A stretch of DNA of 64,000 nt from Aquimarina muelleri DSM 19832 (lineage in GTDB: Bacteria > Bacteroidota > Bacteroidia > Flavobacteriales > Flavobacteriaceae): contig NZ_AUML01000017.1 of the NCBI RefSeq assembly GCF_000430665.1, forward strand, positions 48,000 to 111,999. Direction: 5' to 3'. The notes under the pieces were generated by a model. The model was not told the origin of the DNA, made no database searches, and saw nothing but the letters and a program-made list of their open reading frames with translations. Positions 27,047 through 37,420 of this stretch are shown here, one piece after another; positions within the stretch are counted from its first letter, which is position 1; each line of letters starts with the position of its first letter. Position numbers and translations under genes: made by a program.

Positions 27047-28354
27047 ATGAGTGGTATAGTAGCAATTGTAGGGAGACCTAATGTAGGAAAATCAACTTTC
27101 TTTAATAGATTGATTCAAAGAAGAGAGGCTATTGTAGATGCTGTTAGCGGGGTAACTCGTGATAGACATTATGGAAAGAGTGACTGGAATGGAATAGAAT
27201 TTTCATTGATAGATACTGGAGGTTACGTAAAAGGTAGTGATGATGTCTTTGAGGCTGAAATAGACAAACAAGTAGAATTAGCGATTGATGAAGCTGATGC
27301 GATTGTCTTTATGGTAGATGTAGAGGCAGGAATAACAGGAATGGATGAAGATGTAGCTAAATTACTTCGTAAAGTTAAAAAACCAGTGTTTCTTGTTGTA
27401 AATAAGGTGGATAATGGTAAGAGAGCTGAAAATGCTGTAGAGTTTTATAACTTAGGGCTTGGAGATTATTATACTATTGCTAGTATTAACGGAAGTGGTA
27501 CAGGAGATCTTTTAGATGATTTGGTTAAAGTATTGCCAGAAAAAGAAGAAAGAGAAGAAGATGAGCTGCCTAGATTTGCTGTAGTAGGGAGACCAAACGC
27601 AGGAAAATCATCTTTTATTAATGCCCTGATAGGAGAAGATCGATATATAGTTACAGATATAGCAGGTACAACTAGAGATGCTATAGATACCAAATATAAT
27701 CGTTTTGGCTTTGAATTTAATCTTGTAGATACCGCAGGGATACGTCGTAAATCCAAAGTAAAAGAAGATTTAGAGTTTTATTCTGTGATGCGATCTGTTC
27801 GGGCAATCGAACATAGCGATGTTTGTATCATAGTTTTAGATGCTACCAGAGGTTTTGATGGACAGGTACAAAATATATTTTGGTTAGCAGAGCGCAATCG
27901 TAAAGGAATTGTTATTTTGGTAAACAAATGGGATCTTATTGAGGATAAGGAAAGTAATACTTTAAAAGATTTTGAAAAATATATTCGTAAAGAAATAGAG
28001 CCTTTTACAGATGTACCTATTGTATTTATCTCGGTATTGACAAAACAAAGAATATTTAAGGCAATGGAAACCGCAGTAGAAGTATATAAAAACAGATCTA
28101 AGAAGATTAAAACAAGTGAGCTTAATGATGTTTTATTGCCGATAATCGAGCGTAATCCGCCTCCTGCCTACAAAGGGAAGTATGTAAAAATAAAATACAT
28201 TACACAATTGCCAACTCCGCAACCACAATTTGCGTTTTTTTGTAATCTACCACAGTATATACGAGATCCATACAGACGTTTTCTTGAAAACCAGCTTCGT
28301 AGAGAGTTTAATTTTAATGGAGTGCCCGTTTCTGTGTATTTAAGGAAAAAGTAG
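27047..28354 (+). CDS. der: Ribosome biogenesis GTPase Der (EngA)
   Basis: 435 residues with two tandem GTPase domains, the mark of Der. The first has [13 protein letters not shown] and NKVD; the second has [13 protein letters not shown] and NKWD. The KH-like C-terminal domain spans about 350-435 ([18 protein letters not shown]). Der acts in 50S subunit assembly in the cytoplasm. It lies downstream of era, with which it is not immediately contiguous. The ends of der and of a decayed minus-strand gene share a hairpin at 28384-28414. Confidence 0.97.
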   Translation: MSGIVAIVGRPNVGKSTFFNRLIQRREAIVDAVSGVTRDRHYGKSDWNGIEFSLIDTGGYVKGSDDVFEAEIDKQVELAIDEADAIVFMVDVEAGITGMDEDVAKLLRKVKKPVFLVVNKVDNGKRAENAVEFYNLGLGDYYTIASINGSGTGDLLDDLVKVLPEKEEREEDELPRFAVVGRPNAGKSSFINALIGEDRYIVTDIAGTTRDAIDTKYNRFGFEFNLVDTAGIRRKSKVKEDLEFYSVMRSVRAIEHSDVCIIVLDATRGFDGQVQNIFWLAERNRKGIVILVNKWDLIEDKESNTLKDFEKYIRKEIEPFTDVPIVFISVLTKQRIFKAMETAVEVYKNRSKKIKTSELNDVLLPIIERNPPPAYKGKYVKIKYITQLPTPQPQFAFFCNLPQYIRDPYRRFLENQLRREFNFNGVPVSVYLRKK

Positions 28355-28383
28355 ATAAATATTAGGAGTAAGGGTAAGTTTTT

Positions 28384-28414
28384 ATAAATACTAGTTTTTG
28401 GATTTAGTATTTAT
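28384..28414. terminator. Hairpin between convergent der and the PhyH remnant
   Basis: ATAAATACTA / TAGTATTTAT, 10-bp stem, 11-nt loop. It overlaps the stop of the minus-strand gene. It lacks a long U tract, so termination is only probable. Confidence 0.45.
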
Positions 28415-29151
28415 ATGCTATCTTTTATATTGATCTGTTCATTCCAATATTCAGACCAATTTAGAGGATTAGAAAGTTTGTGTTTATTGAATTCTAGATG
28501 AATTACGCGTCTTCTTTTATTACTCGTTGTTCTGTTGGATGCATGCAGGGTTAACGGTTTCATTAACATGGCTCCACCTTTTTTTATTTCACAAATATGC
28601 TCAGTTTTAATATCCCAATCGTTAGATTCTGTACGAACTATTCCTTGTAAATGTGATTTTGGAATAACCTTCAATGCGCCATTATTTTTATCGGTATCAT
28701 CCAGATGAATTCGTGCTGTGATCGTGTCTTGTAAAATTTTGATTGGAGGATGAACTCCATATTGACCTTTTTTATAAGTCCAGTTTTTGTAATTTACTAC
28801 ATCGGCTTTTTTGTCGACTGAAATACTTAAATCCTGATGATAAGCAACAAACCAATTAGATGTACTGGGTTTGTCGAAATAAATAGCTTTAGTTAAAAAA
28901 TATTCAGATTCGTAAAATTCAGAGATTAGATGGGCTAGTTTTTTATTAAATAGTAAATCTGTTAATTCTGGAATATTTTTGATTAACTGTCGAATAGCAA
29001 ACAAATCTTTTGTCTTAAGAAAAGAATCTTTGTCCTGTTTAGTATTTTATATACAATTCAATATTTGATTTAGCTCATTCTACGAATACAAGTCGGTTAA
29101 AATAGAGTATCCATTTTCTTCAAGTTCTATTTTGTTTCTTTTGTAATTCAT
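28411..29151 (-). pseudogene. Phytanoyl-CoA dioxygenase (PhyH)-family gene with two in-frame stop codons
   Basis: A 197-residue frame from TTG at 29004 encodes most of a PhyH-type Fe(II)/2-oxoglutarate oxygenase. It has the metal motif HQD (VAYHQDLS), a distal His (LTLHAS) and an Arg-rich strand (NKRRRVIHLEF). The family normally has an N-terminal helix and strand of about 40-50 more residues. Those residues are found upstream in the same frame, beginning at ATG 29151 (ELEENGYSILTDLYS, then NELNQILNCI), but interrupted by TAG at 29080-29082 and TAA at 29047-29049. The gene therefore looks inactivated by two nonsense changes, although a shortened product from the TTG is conceivable. Confidence 0.75.
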
Positions 29152-29253
29152 TTTAACTCGATATAGGATAATAATAGATAGTTAAGTAGAGCCACAGGTG
29201 TAATCAAATAATTGCGTGTAGTTTAGTTTATCGAAGATTAACTCCCTAGATCT

Positions 29254-30054
29254 CTACCAACTGCCTCCAGCACCACCGCCACCAAAGCCGCCACCGCCGA
29301 ATCCGCCACCAAAGCCACCACCGCCACCAAAACTGCCACCGCTATCGCTGCTTCCACCAAAGCCACCTCGTCCTAGACTACTTAAAATAATCATGTCCAA
29401 GAGACTGTCACTTCCGGATCGGTTACCGCGATTTCCTCTTCCGTTATTTCCATTATTTTTTTTAGAAAAAGCTTTTATGATAATAATAAAAAAGACAAAT
29501 AATAAGATCATCTCTAAGATAGGAATGTCTTTCTTTTTGTTTTTTCGAGTCCCTTCAAAAGTGCCATTCAAAACCTGAAAAATAGCATCGGCTCCCTTAT
29601 CTAAACCACCATAAAAATCTCCTGTTTTAAATTCTGGAGTAATAATCTGATCAATAATGGTTTTTGAGGTAAAATCTGTTAGTTTTTCTTCAACGCCATA
29701 ACCTGTAGCAATCCAAATTTTACGGTCATTTTTTGCAACGAGAACAAAAATTCCATTATCTTCTTTTTTTTGCCCAATTCCCCATTCGTGAGCCCACTTT
29801 GCAGCGTATAAGCCAATGTGCTCCCCTTGTAGAGAGTTAATAGTGGCTATCACAATTTGCGTAGAAGTTGTATCTGAATATCGAACTAGTTTATCTTCTA
29901 GCAGTTTTGCCTGAGAAGCAGAAAGCATTTCGGCTTCGTCATATACCGATGTTTGTATTTTTGGTATAGAAGGGATTTTTCTTTGTGCATTTAGAGATAA
30001 TGAAGAACATAATATAAATAAAAAAAGAAGTATAGGGTTTTTGATAAATTTCAT
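29254..30054 (-). CDS. TPM-domain membrane protein with glycine-rich tail
   Basis: 266 residues. It has a signal peptide (LLFLFILCSSLSLNAQ), a TPM_phosphatase/YgcG domain (about 35-160: SVYDEAEMLSASQAKLLEDKL, DNGIFVLVAKNDRKIWIATGYG), one membrane helix (ILEMILLFVFFIIIIKAF, about 178-195) and a tail of GGGGFGG-type repeats. The domain faces the periplasm. TPM proteins occur with LemA in many bacteria, and one plant TPM protein assists photosystem II repair; the bacterial role is unclear. It is last in the M23-CapA-MerR-LemA-TPM-TPM run and starts 2 nt after the preceding gene. Confidence 0.88.
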   Translation of the reverse strand: MKFIKNPILLFLFILCSSLSLNAQRKIPSIPKIQTSVYDEAEMLSASQAKLLEDKLVRYSDTTSTQIVIATINSLQGEHIGLYAAKWAHEWGIGQKKEDNGIFVLVAKNDRKIWIATGYGVEEKLTDFTSKTIIDQIITPEFKTGDFYGGLDKGADAIFQVLNGTFEGTRKNKKKDIPILEMILLFVFFIIIIKAFSKKNNGNNGRGNRGNRSGSDSLLDMIILSSLGRGGFGGSSDSGGSFGGGGGFGGGFGGGGFGGGGAGGSW

Positions 30055-30056
30055 AA

Positions 30057-30494
30057 CTATCCTTTTGAAATTTCATTAGAGAGTTCATTAGTATCGTTAT
30101 GATCCCAAGGAAAATAGGTTTGTAATTCTTTTCCGGCAAGCAGAATACCTTCGGTTAGACCTTTTGTGAAATTAGCTTCTTTAAAATGGTGTAGAATTAG
30201 CTCTTTAGTGTTTTGCCAAAAGTTCTCCTTTACCACAGCATTAATTCCTTTGTCTCCGTAAATAGCAAAACTACGATCTTCTACAGCTACATAGATTAAT
30301 ACTCCATTTCGTTGGATAGTATTGTCCATTTTTAACCAATGAAAAACCTCTACTGCTCTTTCAAGAACATCTATTTCGGTATGTTTTTCAAGATGCACTC
30401 TGATCTCCCCAGAGGTAGTTTTTTCTGCAATTCTAATAGCATCTACAATTTGTTGCTCTTGCTCTGGGTTAAGAAAATCTTCTACTTTAGACAT
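30057..30494 (-). CDS. TPM-domain protein, no signal peptide
   Basis: 145 residues, a single TPM domain (about 5-130: FLNPEQEQQIVDAIRIAEK, SGEIRVHLEK, RNGVLIYVAVEDRSFAIYGD, GLTEGILLAGKELQTYF). It has no signal peptide or membrane helix, unlike its neighbour, so the two form a soluble/membrane pair. It abuts lemA upstream and the second TPM gene downstream, which implies one transcript. The biochemical role is unknown. Confidence 0.87.
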   Translation of the reverse strand: MSKVEDFLNPEQEQQIVDAIRIAEKTTSGEIRVHLEKHTEIDVLERAVEVFHWLKMDNTIQRNGVLIYVAVEDRSFAIYGDKGINAVVKENFWQNTKELILHHFKEANFTKGLTEGILLAGKELQTYFPWDHNDTNELSNEISKG

Positions 30495-31097
30495 TTATTT
30501 AAAATCAAAATCTACATCTGGCGCTTTTTCAGCACCTTGTTCAGCATTAAATCTTGCCATTTCTTCAAAACTTCCCATGATACTTAAAATAATATTATTA
30601 GGGAATACTTTTAAGTATTTATTAAAAGTTCCTACAGCTTCATTATATCGGTTACGCTCTACATTAATTCTGTTTTCAGTTCCTTCTAGTTGTGTTTGTA
30701 GATTAAGAAAATTTTGATTCGATTTTAGATCTGGATAACGTTCTACAGTAACTAGTAATCTGGATAAGGCAGAGGATAAACCACTTTGTGCTTGTTGAAA
30801 CTGAGCCATTTGATCTGGTGTGATATTAGCAGGATCTATATTTATAGAAGTAGCTTTCGAACGAGCATCAATAACTTCTTTTAGAGTGTTGCGTTCAAAA
30901 TCAGCAGCCCCTTGTACAGTTTTAACTAAGTTACCAATAAGATCACTACGTCTTTGGTAAGCACTTTCTACATTAGACCAAGCTGTTTTTGCATCTTCTT
31001 GTAACGTGATGGCAGAGTTATAACGACCTCCAAAAAAGAAATAGAGAACCGCAATTATTCCTGCAATCACCAATATTGGTATTAAAAGCTTTTTCAT
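30495..31097 (-). CDS. LemA family protein
   Basis: 200 residues. One N-terminal membrane anchor (LLIPILVIAGIIAVLYFFFG), then the all-helical LemA domain with YNSAITLQEDAKTAWSNVESAYQRRSDLIGNLV and RLLVTVERYPDLKSNQNF. LemA proteins are inner-membrane proteins with the helical domain outside; their molecular function is poorly known. The gene is followed directly by the two TPM genes, a widely conserved association. Confidence 0.95.
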   Translation of the reverse strand: MKKLLIPILVIAGIIAVLYFFFGGRYNSAITLQEDAKTAWSNVESAYQRRSDLIGNLVKTVQGAADFERNTLKEVIDARSKATSINIDPANITPDQMAQFQQAQSGLSSALSRLLVTVERYPDLKSNQNFLNLQTQLEGTENRINVERNRYNEAVGTFNKYLKVFPNNIILSIMGSFEEMARFNAEQGAEKAPDVDFDFK

Positions 31098-31121
31098 AAG
31101 CTAAGATTTTGTGTTTGTTTT

Positions 31122-31451
31122 TTAAAGTTGTTCTTTAATTTTAAGTAATTGTCCTTTGATAGCTTCTAGTTTTCTAATCATATCAAAGCTATCTAAAGCT
31201 TCTATTTTTTGTTCTTTAAGGTGTATCTTGGCGCCTTCTAAAGTAAAACCGCGCTCTTTTACCAAATGATATATTAGTTCGAGGTTTTTAATATCCTCTG
31301 GAGTAAATTTTCTATTTCCTTTTGCATTTTTTTTAGGTTTTAGAATATCAAATTCTTTTTCCCAAAAGCGTATCAAAGAGGCATTAACATTAAATGCTTC
31401 TGCTACCTCACCGATACCATAATACATTTTTTTTGGTAAGTCTACATACAT
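31122..31451 (-). CDS. MerR-family transcriptional regulator
   Basis: About 109 residues from ATG at 31451. A longer frame (from 31493) would overlap the end of the CapA gene, and the shorter start gives the usual N-terminus. The winged-helix MerR domain (about 10-78: YYGIGEVAEAFNVNASLIRFWEKEF, RKFTPEDIKNLELIYHLV, KERGFTLEGAKIHL) is followed by a short coiled coil. There are no cysteines, so a metal sensor is unlikely. It lies inside the CapA-LemA gene run, 24 nt before lemA, and may regulate it. Confidence 0.88.
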   Translation of the reverse strand: MYVDLPKKMYYGIGEVAEAFNVNASLIRFWEKEFDILKPKKNAKGNRKFTPEDIKNLELIYHLVKERGFTLEGAKIHLKEQKIEALDSFDMIRKLEAIKGQLLKIKEQL

Positions 31452-31458
31452 ATACTTA

Positions 31459-32565
31459 TTATTTTTGTTGTGTAAAACTTCCGTCTTCTTCAAAAATAAG
31501 CTTGCTTTCTGGAAAATCTTTTTCTGTTAGTGCTTTTATAGCTTTTAAAGCTCCTTTTTTGTCATCCATAAAAGGATATATTTCATCTATTTGTTTTGCA
31601 GAATGGAGTTTACCTTTTTTAAAGTTACCATCTGTATCTATTTCGATTTCTGCAATAGGAGCATATCCTTTAATACCACCTAAGCTAAATCTTGAGTACG
31701 TGCAGAAATTACCTAAACTATATGCGATAAATTTATCTTTATATATCTCAAAAGCTCTGGATACATGAGGTCCATGCCCTAAAACAATGTCTGCGCCAGC
31801 ATCAATCATAGTATGTGCAAAACGATAGACATCACCACGATCTTCCCCATAAAAGCGTTCAGTTTTTCTAGGAACATGGGTGTGCTTTAATCCTTCGGCT
31901 CCGCCATGAAAAGAAACAATCACGATATCTACTTTTTGTTTAAGTTCGGTTACTATCTTTTTTGCATTGGTTAAGTTATGAATTTTTAAGCAATCTTTGT
32001 TAGGTGCAAAAGCACAAAATCCATAAGTGATTCCATTTTTTTCGAAAATAGTGGATGGTTGCGCAAATATGCCCGCATACGCGATATTATGTTTTTCTAG
32101 GGTTTTGGAAGTGTTTTTTATTCCGATTGCTCCAAAATCACCAATATGATTATTAGCAATACTCATTACATCAAACCCTGCTTTTTCTAGATATTCTCCA
32201 AAATACTCGGGAGATCTAAAAGAATAACATTTGGATGGATCAGAGCAATTTTTAGCGTTTTTACCCTCATCGGTTAATGTGCCTTCTAGATTGCCAAAAA
32301 GTATATCGGCTTGAGATAAAATAGAATTAACATCATCAAAAGGTCCTTTGCCTTTCGGTGGTAGATAACTTTTGTTAGGAAAATCGGTTCCCATCATTAT
32401 ATCGCCAACAGCCATAATTTTAATATGCTTTGGTTTTGCAAGTTTAAGTTGCGTACTTTGGACGATAGTATACATAGAGTCCAGTGCTTCTTTTGTATAT
32501 TTTTGCGCTTGGATAGAAGAACAAAAACCAAAAACGAAGACAATAATAAATAATTTACGCATCAA
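31459..32565 (-). CDS. CapA-family (PGA_cap) phosphoesterase-like protein
   Basis: 368 residues. It has a signal peptide (MRKLFIIVFVFGFCSSIQAQ) and a PGA_cap metallophosphatase fold (about 48-320: IKIMAVGDIMMG, ILFGNLEGTLTD, VMSIANNHIGDFG, VIVSFHGGAEG, DIVLGHGPHVSRAFEIY). The family includes CapA/PgsA of poly-gamma-glutamate capsule synthesis, but no capB/capC genes are here, so capsule formation is not implied. It acts in the envelope. It starts 3 nt after the M23 peptidase gene ends. Confidence 0.9.
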   Translation of the reverse strand: MMRKLFIIVFVFGFCSSIQAQKYTKEALDSMYTIVQSTQLKLAKPKHIKIMAVGDIMMGTDFPNKSYLPPKGKGPFDDVNSILSQADILFGNLEGTLTDEGKNAKNCSDPSKCYSFRSPEYFGEYLEKAGFDVMSIANNHIGDFGAIGIKNTSKTLEKHNIAYAGIFAQPSTIFEKNGITYGFCAFAPNKDCLKIHNLTNAKKIVTELKQKVDIVIVSFHGGAEGLKHTHVPRKTERFYGEDRGDVYRFAHTMIDAGADIVLGHGPHVSRAFEIYKDKFIAYSLGNFCTYSRFSLGGIKGYAPIAEIEIDTDGNFKKGKLHSAKQIDEIYPFMDDKKGALKAIKALTEKDFPESKLIFEEDGSFTQQK

Positions 32566-32568
32566 GAT

Positions 32569-33546
32569 TTAGTCTAGAGTTTCATTAATTAAATTAGAAG
32601 CTTTAAGCATTTCATCAAATTCTTCAGAGGTTAAACTTCCATAATAAAAATTTCTAGGATTAATTTTTTCACCATCTTTAAAAATTTCATAATGTAAGTG
32701 AGGAGCAACGGATCTACCAGTGCTTCCTACAAAACCGATAACATCTCCACGTTTTACTTTTTGTCCTACCTCTACATTATATTTACTTAAATGTGCATAC
32801 AAACTAACATAATTAAAGCCATGATCAATACGAATATGTTTTCCATATCCAGAAGAATTAGCGTCTGCACGTTTTACAACCCCATTACCAGATGCATAAA
32901 CTGGTGTTCCCGTGGCTGCCGAAAAATCCATACCATAATGAAATTTTCTAGCTTTGGTAAAAGGATCACTTCTCCATCCATAACCAGATGCCATACGTTT
33001 TAAATTAGAATTTTGGATTGGTTGAATTGCTGGTATAGTAGCTAACAATTCTTCCTTTTTTTCTGCTAGAGCTGCAATTTCATCTAAAGACTTGGATTGT
33101 ACTACAATCTGCTTAGTAAGTTTGTCTATACGTTGACTACTTTCTATAATTATATCAGAATTATCAAAACCTTCTAAGTTTTTATATCTGTTTACGCCTC
33201 CGAAACCTGCATTACGAAGCTCTTCGGGGATGGGGTTAGCACCAAAATAAAGACGGTATATGTTATCGTCCCGTTCTGCGATTTCTTTTAAAATGGTTTC
33301 ATCTCGTTTTAATCTTTGATTCATTAAATCGTATTGAAACTGCATGTTTTCAAGTTCTCTTCTATAAGCTTTTTCTTTTGGAGTTTCTAATTGAGGGATG
33401 TTGAGATATACAAGAAGAAGAATAAAACCTGCTAAAAAGGCACCAATGACCCCTAGCGCAGCTATACCAAATTTCCTCCCTTTTTTTTGCTCTATTCTAC
33501 GATAAGAAAGAGTCTCACTATCATAGTAATATTTAACCTTTGACAT
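32569..33546 (-). CDS. M23-family peptidoglycan endopeptidase, membrane-anchored
   Basis: 325 residues. There is a short cytoplasmic N-terminus, one membrane helix (IAALGVIGAFLAGFILLLVYL, about 28-48), a periplasmic coiled coil (about 55-170), and an M23 lysostaphin-type domain (about 190-300) with zinc ligands in HYGMDFS and HLHYE. This resembles the MepM/NlpD-like cell-wall hydrolases that cleave peptide cross-links. It opens the minus-strand run toward CapA, MerR, LemA and TPM genes. Its start region overlaps the -33 element of the divergent alaS promoter. Confidence 0.92.
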   Translation of the reverse strand: MSKVKYYYDSETLSYRRIEQKKGRKFGIAALGVIGAFLAGFILLLVYLNIPQLETPKEKAYRRELENMQFQYDLMNQRLKRDETILKEIAERDDNIYRLYFGANPIPEELRNAGFGGVNRYKNLEGFDNSDIIIESSQRIDKLTKQIVVQSKSLDEIAALAEKKEELLATIPAIQPIQNSNLKRMASGYGWRSDPFTKARKFHYGMDFSAATGTPVYASGNGVVKRADANSSGYGKHIRIDHGFNYVSLYAHLSKYNVEVGQKVKRGDVIGFVGSTGRSVAPHLHYEIFKDGEKINPRNFYYGSLTSEEFDEMLKASNLINETLD

Positions 33547-33568
33547 AATCTAAAATATGCTATTTTTG
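33539..33568 (+). promoter_or_regulatory. Probable alaS promoter
   Basis: TTTG (33539-33542), an 18-nt spacer, then TATTTTTG (33561-33568), a full match to the Bacteroidota TTTG / TAnnTTTG consensus. Transcription would give a leader of about 180 nt before alaS. It overlaps the start of the divergent M23 gene. Confidence 0.55.
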
Positions 33569-33752
33569 CAAGATATCAACCAATAGGTAGTTGTTAAAAA
33601 ACCAAGACATCGCAACAAATATAATAAATTGTAGCAAAGTTCAGAAAAAACTGACAAATATCGATTCAAAATCTTTTATAAAGACAACGTAAAATGATTA
33701 TTACAATTGTATTAAAAGTTTTGTATTGAAAAACAGAAATAATATAAAATTC

Positions 33753-36386
33753 ATGAAATCCCAAGAAATAAGAAATCAATTTTTAGAGTTTTTTAAGTCT
33801 AAAAAACACGATATAGTGTCTTCTGCACCAATGGTAATAAAGGATGACCCAACTTTAATGTTTACTAATGCTGGGATGAACCAGTTTAAAGAATTCTTTT
33901 TAGGTAACAGTATTCCAAAAAATAACAGAGTAACAGATACTCAAAAATGTTTACGAGTAAGTGGTAAACATAACGATTTAGAAGAAGTTGGTATGGATAC
34001 TTATCACCATACTATGTTTGAAATGCTTGGTAATTGGAGTTTTGGAGATTACTTTAAAAAAGAAGCTATTCATTGGGCTTGGGAATTACTGACAGAAGTA
34101 TATGGTGTAGATAAAGATATTTTATACGTTTCAGTTTTTGAAGGTGCAAAAGATGAAAACCTTGAAATGGATAAAGAAGCCTATGATCTTTGGAAAGCTA
34201 TTGTACCCGAAGACCGTATAATCATGGGTAATAAAAAAGATAATTTCTGGGAGATGGGAGATCAAGGGCCTTGTGGGCCTTGTTCAGAGATTCATGTGGA
34301 TTTACGATCTGAAGAAGAAAAAACTAAAAAATCAGGAAAAGATTTGGTAAATCAAGATCATCCATTAGTAGTAGAGATCTGGAATTTGGTTTTTATGCAG
34401 TTTAACCGAAAAGCAAATGGATCTTTAGAGAAATTACCAGCACAACATGTAGATACTGGTATGGGATTCGAAAGATTATGTATGGTATTACAAGGTGTAA
34501 AATCCAATTATGATACCGATGTATTTACTCCTTTAATTCGAGAAATAGAGACGATAACCAATTCTACATATAATAAAAATAGTCTACCAACTAATCCAGA
34601 TGGTAAAGTAAGTGTAGCAATTAGGGTAATTGCAGATCATGTTAGAGCGGTTTCTTTTTCTATTGCAGATGGGCAACTACCTAGTAATACAGGAGCAGGA
34701 TATGTGATTCGTAGGATTTTACGTAGGGCAATTCGATATGGTTTTACTTTTTTAGATACCAAAGAACCGTTTATTTATAAATTGGTAGAAACCCTAACGA
34801 AACAAATGAGTATTGCTTTTCCAGAATTAAAAGCACAGAAGGCTATAATCACTAACGTAATTAAAGAAGAAGAACAATCCTTTTTAAGAACATTAGATCA
34901 GGGACTCGTATTATTAGAAAATATAATTAAAAATACACAAGGCAATACAGTTTCTGGGGAGAAAGCGTTTGAATTATACGATACTTTTGGTTTTCCTATT
35001 GATTTAACAGCATTAATTCTTGGGGAGCAAGGGTATGAGTTGGATGAAAAAGGATTTGAGATCCAATTACAAAAACAAAAAGATAGGTCGAGAGCAGCGT
35101 CTCAGGTGTCTGCAGGAGATTGGAAGGTACTTAAAGAAGGCTCTTCAGAAGGATTTGTTGGATATGATCATCTTACTGCTGATGTAAAAATCATGCAATA
35201 TAGAAAAGTAGATAGTAAAAAAGATGGAGAATTATACCAATTAGTATTTGATAAAACACCTTTTTATCCAGAAGGAGGAGGTCAAGTAGGAGATAAAGGA
35301 TATTTAGAAGTCCCTAATGGAGATGTGGTATATATTATAGATACCAAAAAGGAGAATAATTTAATTATTCATTTCACCAAAAATTTACCCAAACAGATAA
35401 ACGAAACCTTAAAAGCAGTAGTAGATTTAAAACAGAGGTCTAGATCTGCTTCTAATCATACCGCTACACATTTGATGCATCAAGCGTTAAGAACTATTTT
35501 AGGGACTCATGTAGAGCAAAAAGGATCTATGGTACATAGTGGTAGTCTTCGTTTTGATTTTTCTCATTTTGCAAAAGTTTCTCCAGAGGAATTAAAAGAG
35601 GTAGAGGACTTTGTGAATGCTAGAATACAGGAGCAATTGCCGTTAGAAGAACAACGAAATATCTCTTACAATCAAGCAGTCGCAGAAGGTGCTATTGCTT
35701 TATTTGGAGAAAAATATGGAGATACAGTAAGGGCAATACGATTTGGAGAGTCAATGGAGTTATGTGGAGGGACACATGTAAGGAATACTGGAGATATATG
35801 GCACTTTAAAATTATATCAGAAAGTGCTATTGCTGCTGGTATTCGCAGAATAGAAGCGATTACTTACGATGCCGCTAAAGAGTATTTTACGGTGCAATCT
35901 GAAGCGTATAATAATGTAAAAGCTGTTTTGAAAAATGTTAATGATCCTGTAAAAGCAATTACATCGTTACAAGAGGAAAATACTCATCTTAAAAAACAGA
36001 TAGAAGCACTTCTTAAGGATAAAGCTAAAAACTTAAAAGGAGAGCTTAAGTCAGAATTTCAAGAAATTAATGGTATTAACTTTTTAGCGAAAAAAGTAGA
36101 TCTAGATGCTGCTGGAATTAAAGATTTATCCTTTGAAATAGGAGGGGAGATAGATAATGTTTTTATAGTCTTTGGTGCAGAGCAAAACGAGAAAGCGTTA
36201 TTATCATGTTATATTTCTAAAAATTTAGTAGAAGCAAAAAAAATAAACGCAGGACAAGTAGTTCGTGAATTAGGTAAATATATTCAAGGAGGAGGAGGAG
36301 GCCAACCGTTTTTTGCTACTGCAGGAGGAAAAAATCCTAAGGGAATAGAAGAAGCATTAGAGAATGCAAAACAATATTTAAAATGA
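33753..36386 (+). CDS. alaS: Alanine-tRNA ligase
   Basis: About 877 residues from ATG at 33753 ([17 protein letters not shown]); a TTG nine codons upstream is in frame but gives a non-family N-terminus. The class II aminoacylation core (about 1-250) includes NAGMNQFK and [10 protein letters not shown]. The tRNA-recognition domain and an editing domain with zinc motifs [11 protein letters not shown] and CGGTHV follow, then the C-terminal DHHA1 domain ending in [15 protein letters not shown]. It charges tRNA-Ala in the cytoplasm. Housekeeping gene, complete. Confidence 0.97.
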   Translation: MKSQEIRNQFLEFFKSKKHDIVSSAPMVIKDDPTLMFTNAGMNQFKEFFLGNSIPKNNRVTDTQKCLRVSGKHNDLEEVGMDTYHHTMFEMLGNWSFGDYFKKEAIHWAWELLTEVYGVDKDILYVSVFEGAKDENLEMDKEAYDLWKAIVPEDRIIMGNKKDNFWEMGDQGPCGPCSEIHVDLRSEEEKTKKSGKDLVNQDHPLVVEIWNLVFMQFNRKANGSLEKLPAQHVDTGMGFERLCMVLQGVKSNYDTDVFTPLIREIETITNSTYNKNSLPTNPDGKVSVAIRVIADHVRAVSFSIADGQLPSNTGAGYVIRRILRRAIRYGFTFLDTKEPFIYKLVETLTKQMSIAFPELKAQKAIITNVIKEEEQSFLRTLDQGLVLLENIIKNTQGNTVSGEKAFELYDTFGFPIDLTALILGEQGYELDEKGFEIQLQKQKDRSRAASQVSAGDWKVLKEGSSEGFVGYDHLTADVKIMQYRKVDSKKDGELYQLVFDKTPFYPEGGGQVGDKGYLEVPNGDVVYIIDTKKENNLIIHFTKNLPKQINETLKAVVDLKQRSRSASNHTATHLMHQALRTILGTHVEQKGSMVHSGSLRFDFSHFAKVSPEELKEVEDFVNARIQEQLPLEEQRNISYNQAVAEGAIALFGEKYGDTVRAIRFGESMELCGGTHVRNTGDIWHFKIISESAIAAGIRRIEAITYDAAKEYFTVQSEAYNNVKAVLKNVNDPVKAITSLQEENTHLKKQIEALLKDKAKNLKGELKSEFQEINGINFLAKKVDLDAAGIKDLSFEIGGEIDNVFIVFGAEQNEKALLSCYISKNLVEAKKINAGQVVRELGKYIQGGGGGQPFFATAGGKNPKGIEEALENAKQYLK

Positions 36387-36447
36387 TTTTAAATACTAAA
36401 AACTCTATCTTTTCTTTGTTTAAAGAAAGGGATGAAGGGAGGGGCTT

Positions 36448-37401
36448 ATGAACCTACAAACCAAAATACCATTACATACTAAAGAACCAAAGGTAGATTA
36501 TAATTCAGAAATCGTACTTTTAGGTTCTTGTTTTGCAGAAAATATAGGGGATAAGTTTGAATATTTTAAATTTAGAAATAAGAGTAATCCATTTGGAGTT
36601 TTATTTCACCCTAAGGCGATCGAAACTTTTTTATGGATGGCTACTCAAGGAGAACAGTATGCGGAAACCGATCTTTTTCAGGTAAACGAACAATGGCATT
36701 GTTTTGATGCACACTCTTCTTTAAGTAACCAAAGTTTGGAGATAACACTTTCGGGTTTAAATAATGCATTAATTGTTGCAAGACAGAGAATTAATACTGC
36801 TACACATGTTTTTATAACTTTAGGGACTTCATGGGTATATCGTTTAAAATCACTAGATATGATTGTAGCGAATTGTCATAAGATACCACAAAAAGAATTT
36901 CAGAAAGAATTGTTATCTGTAGAAGATGTTACCCAATGTCTTCAAAACAGTATCCATTTAATTAGAAGTCTTAATCCATCGGTAGAAATTATTTTTACAG
37001 TTTCTCCTGTTAGACATAGCAAAGATGGTTTTGTAGAAAACAACAGGAGTAAATCTCATTTAATAGCATCCATACATCAGATTGTTAACGAGTATAAAAA
37101 ATTAAGTTATTTTCCATCTTATGAAATTATGATGGATGAACTTAGAGATTATAGATTTTATGATATGGATATGATTCACCCTAGCAAGCTTGCTATAGAG
37201 TATATTTGGGAGCATTTTGTTAAAATATGGATTTCTGAAGAAACTATAAAAACAATGGGTAGGGTCGAAGAAGTTAATAAAGGTTTAAGGCATAGGCCTT
37301 TTAATACCAAAAGTTTAGAGTATGCTTCTTTCTTAGAGAAATTAAAAATCAAAAAAAATCAATTAAACATAGAATATCCTCATATGGTTTGGGAGTATTA
37401 A
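36448..37401 (+). CDS. GSCFA-domain protein
   Basis: 317 residues. The eponymous motif is LGSCFAENIGDKFEYF (about residues 25-41), followed by NPFGVLFHP, FITLGTSWVYR and FTVSPVRHSKDGF. The fold is a relative of SGNH esterases, with the Ser in GSCFA, Asn in SNPFG and His near the end (MIHPS) as candidate catalytic residues. The family is common in Bacteroidota and its substrate is unknown. No signal peptide. It follows alaS by 61 nt and probably shares its transcript, ending at the hairpin 37421-37451. Confidence 0.9.
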   Translation: MNLQTKIPLHTKEPKVDYNSEIVLLGSCFAENIGDKFEYFKFRNKSNPFGVLFHPKAIETFLWMATQGEQYAETDLFQVNEQWHCFDAHSSLSNQSLEITLSGLNNALIVARQRINTATHVFITLGTSWVYRLKSLDMIVANCHKIPQKEFQKELLSVEDVTQCLQNSIHLIRSLNPSVEIIFTVSPVRHSKDGFVENNRSKSHLIASIHQIVNEYKKLSYFPSYEIMMDELRDYRFYDMDMIHPSKLAIEYIWEHFVKIWISEETIKTMGRVEEVNKGLRHRPFNTKSLEYASFLEKLKIKKNQLNIEYPHMVWEY

Positions 37402-37420
37402 TGTTGAATGAAAGAAAAAT

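Noticed and set aside
28411..29151. Stop-codon recoding (selenocysteine or pyrrolysine) in the PhyH gene
   Set aside because: Two different stops (TAG and TAA) interrupt a non-catalytic N-terminal part, with no recoding structure or dedicated tRNA seen. Decay is simpler.
31459..32565. Poly-gamma-glutamate capsule locus
   Set aside because: Only a CapA-like protein is present; capB and capC are missing and the neighbours are envelope housekeeping genes.
33726..33752. Upstream TTG start for alaS
   Set aside because: It adds nine residues absent from the family; ATG at 33753 gives the normal N-terminus.
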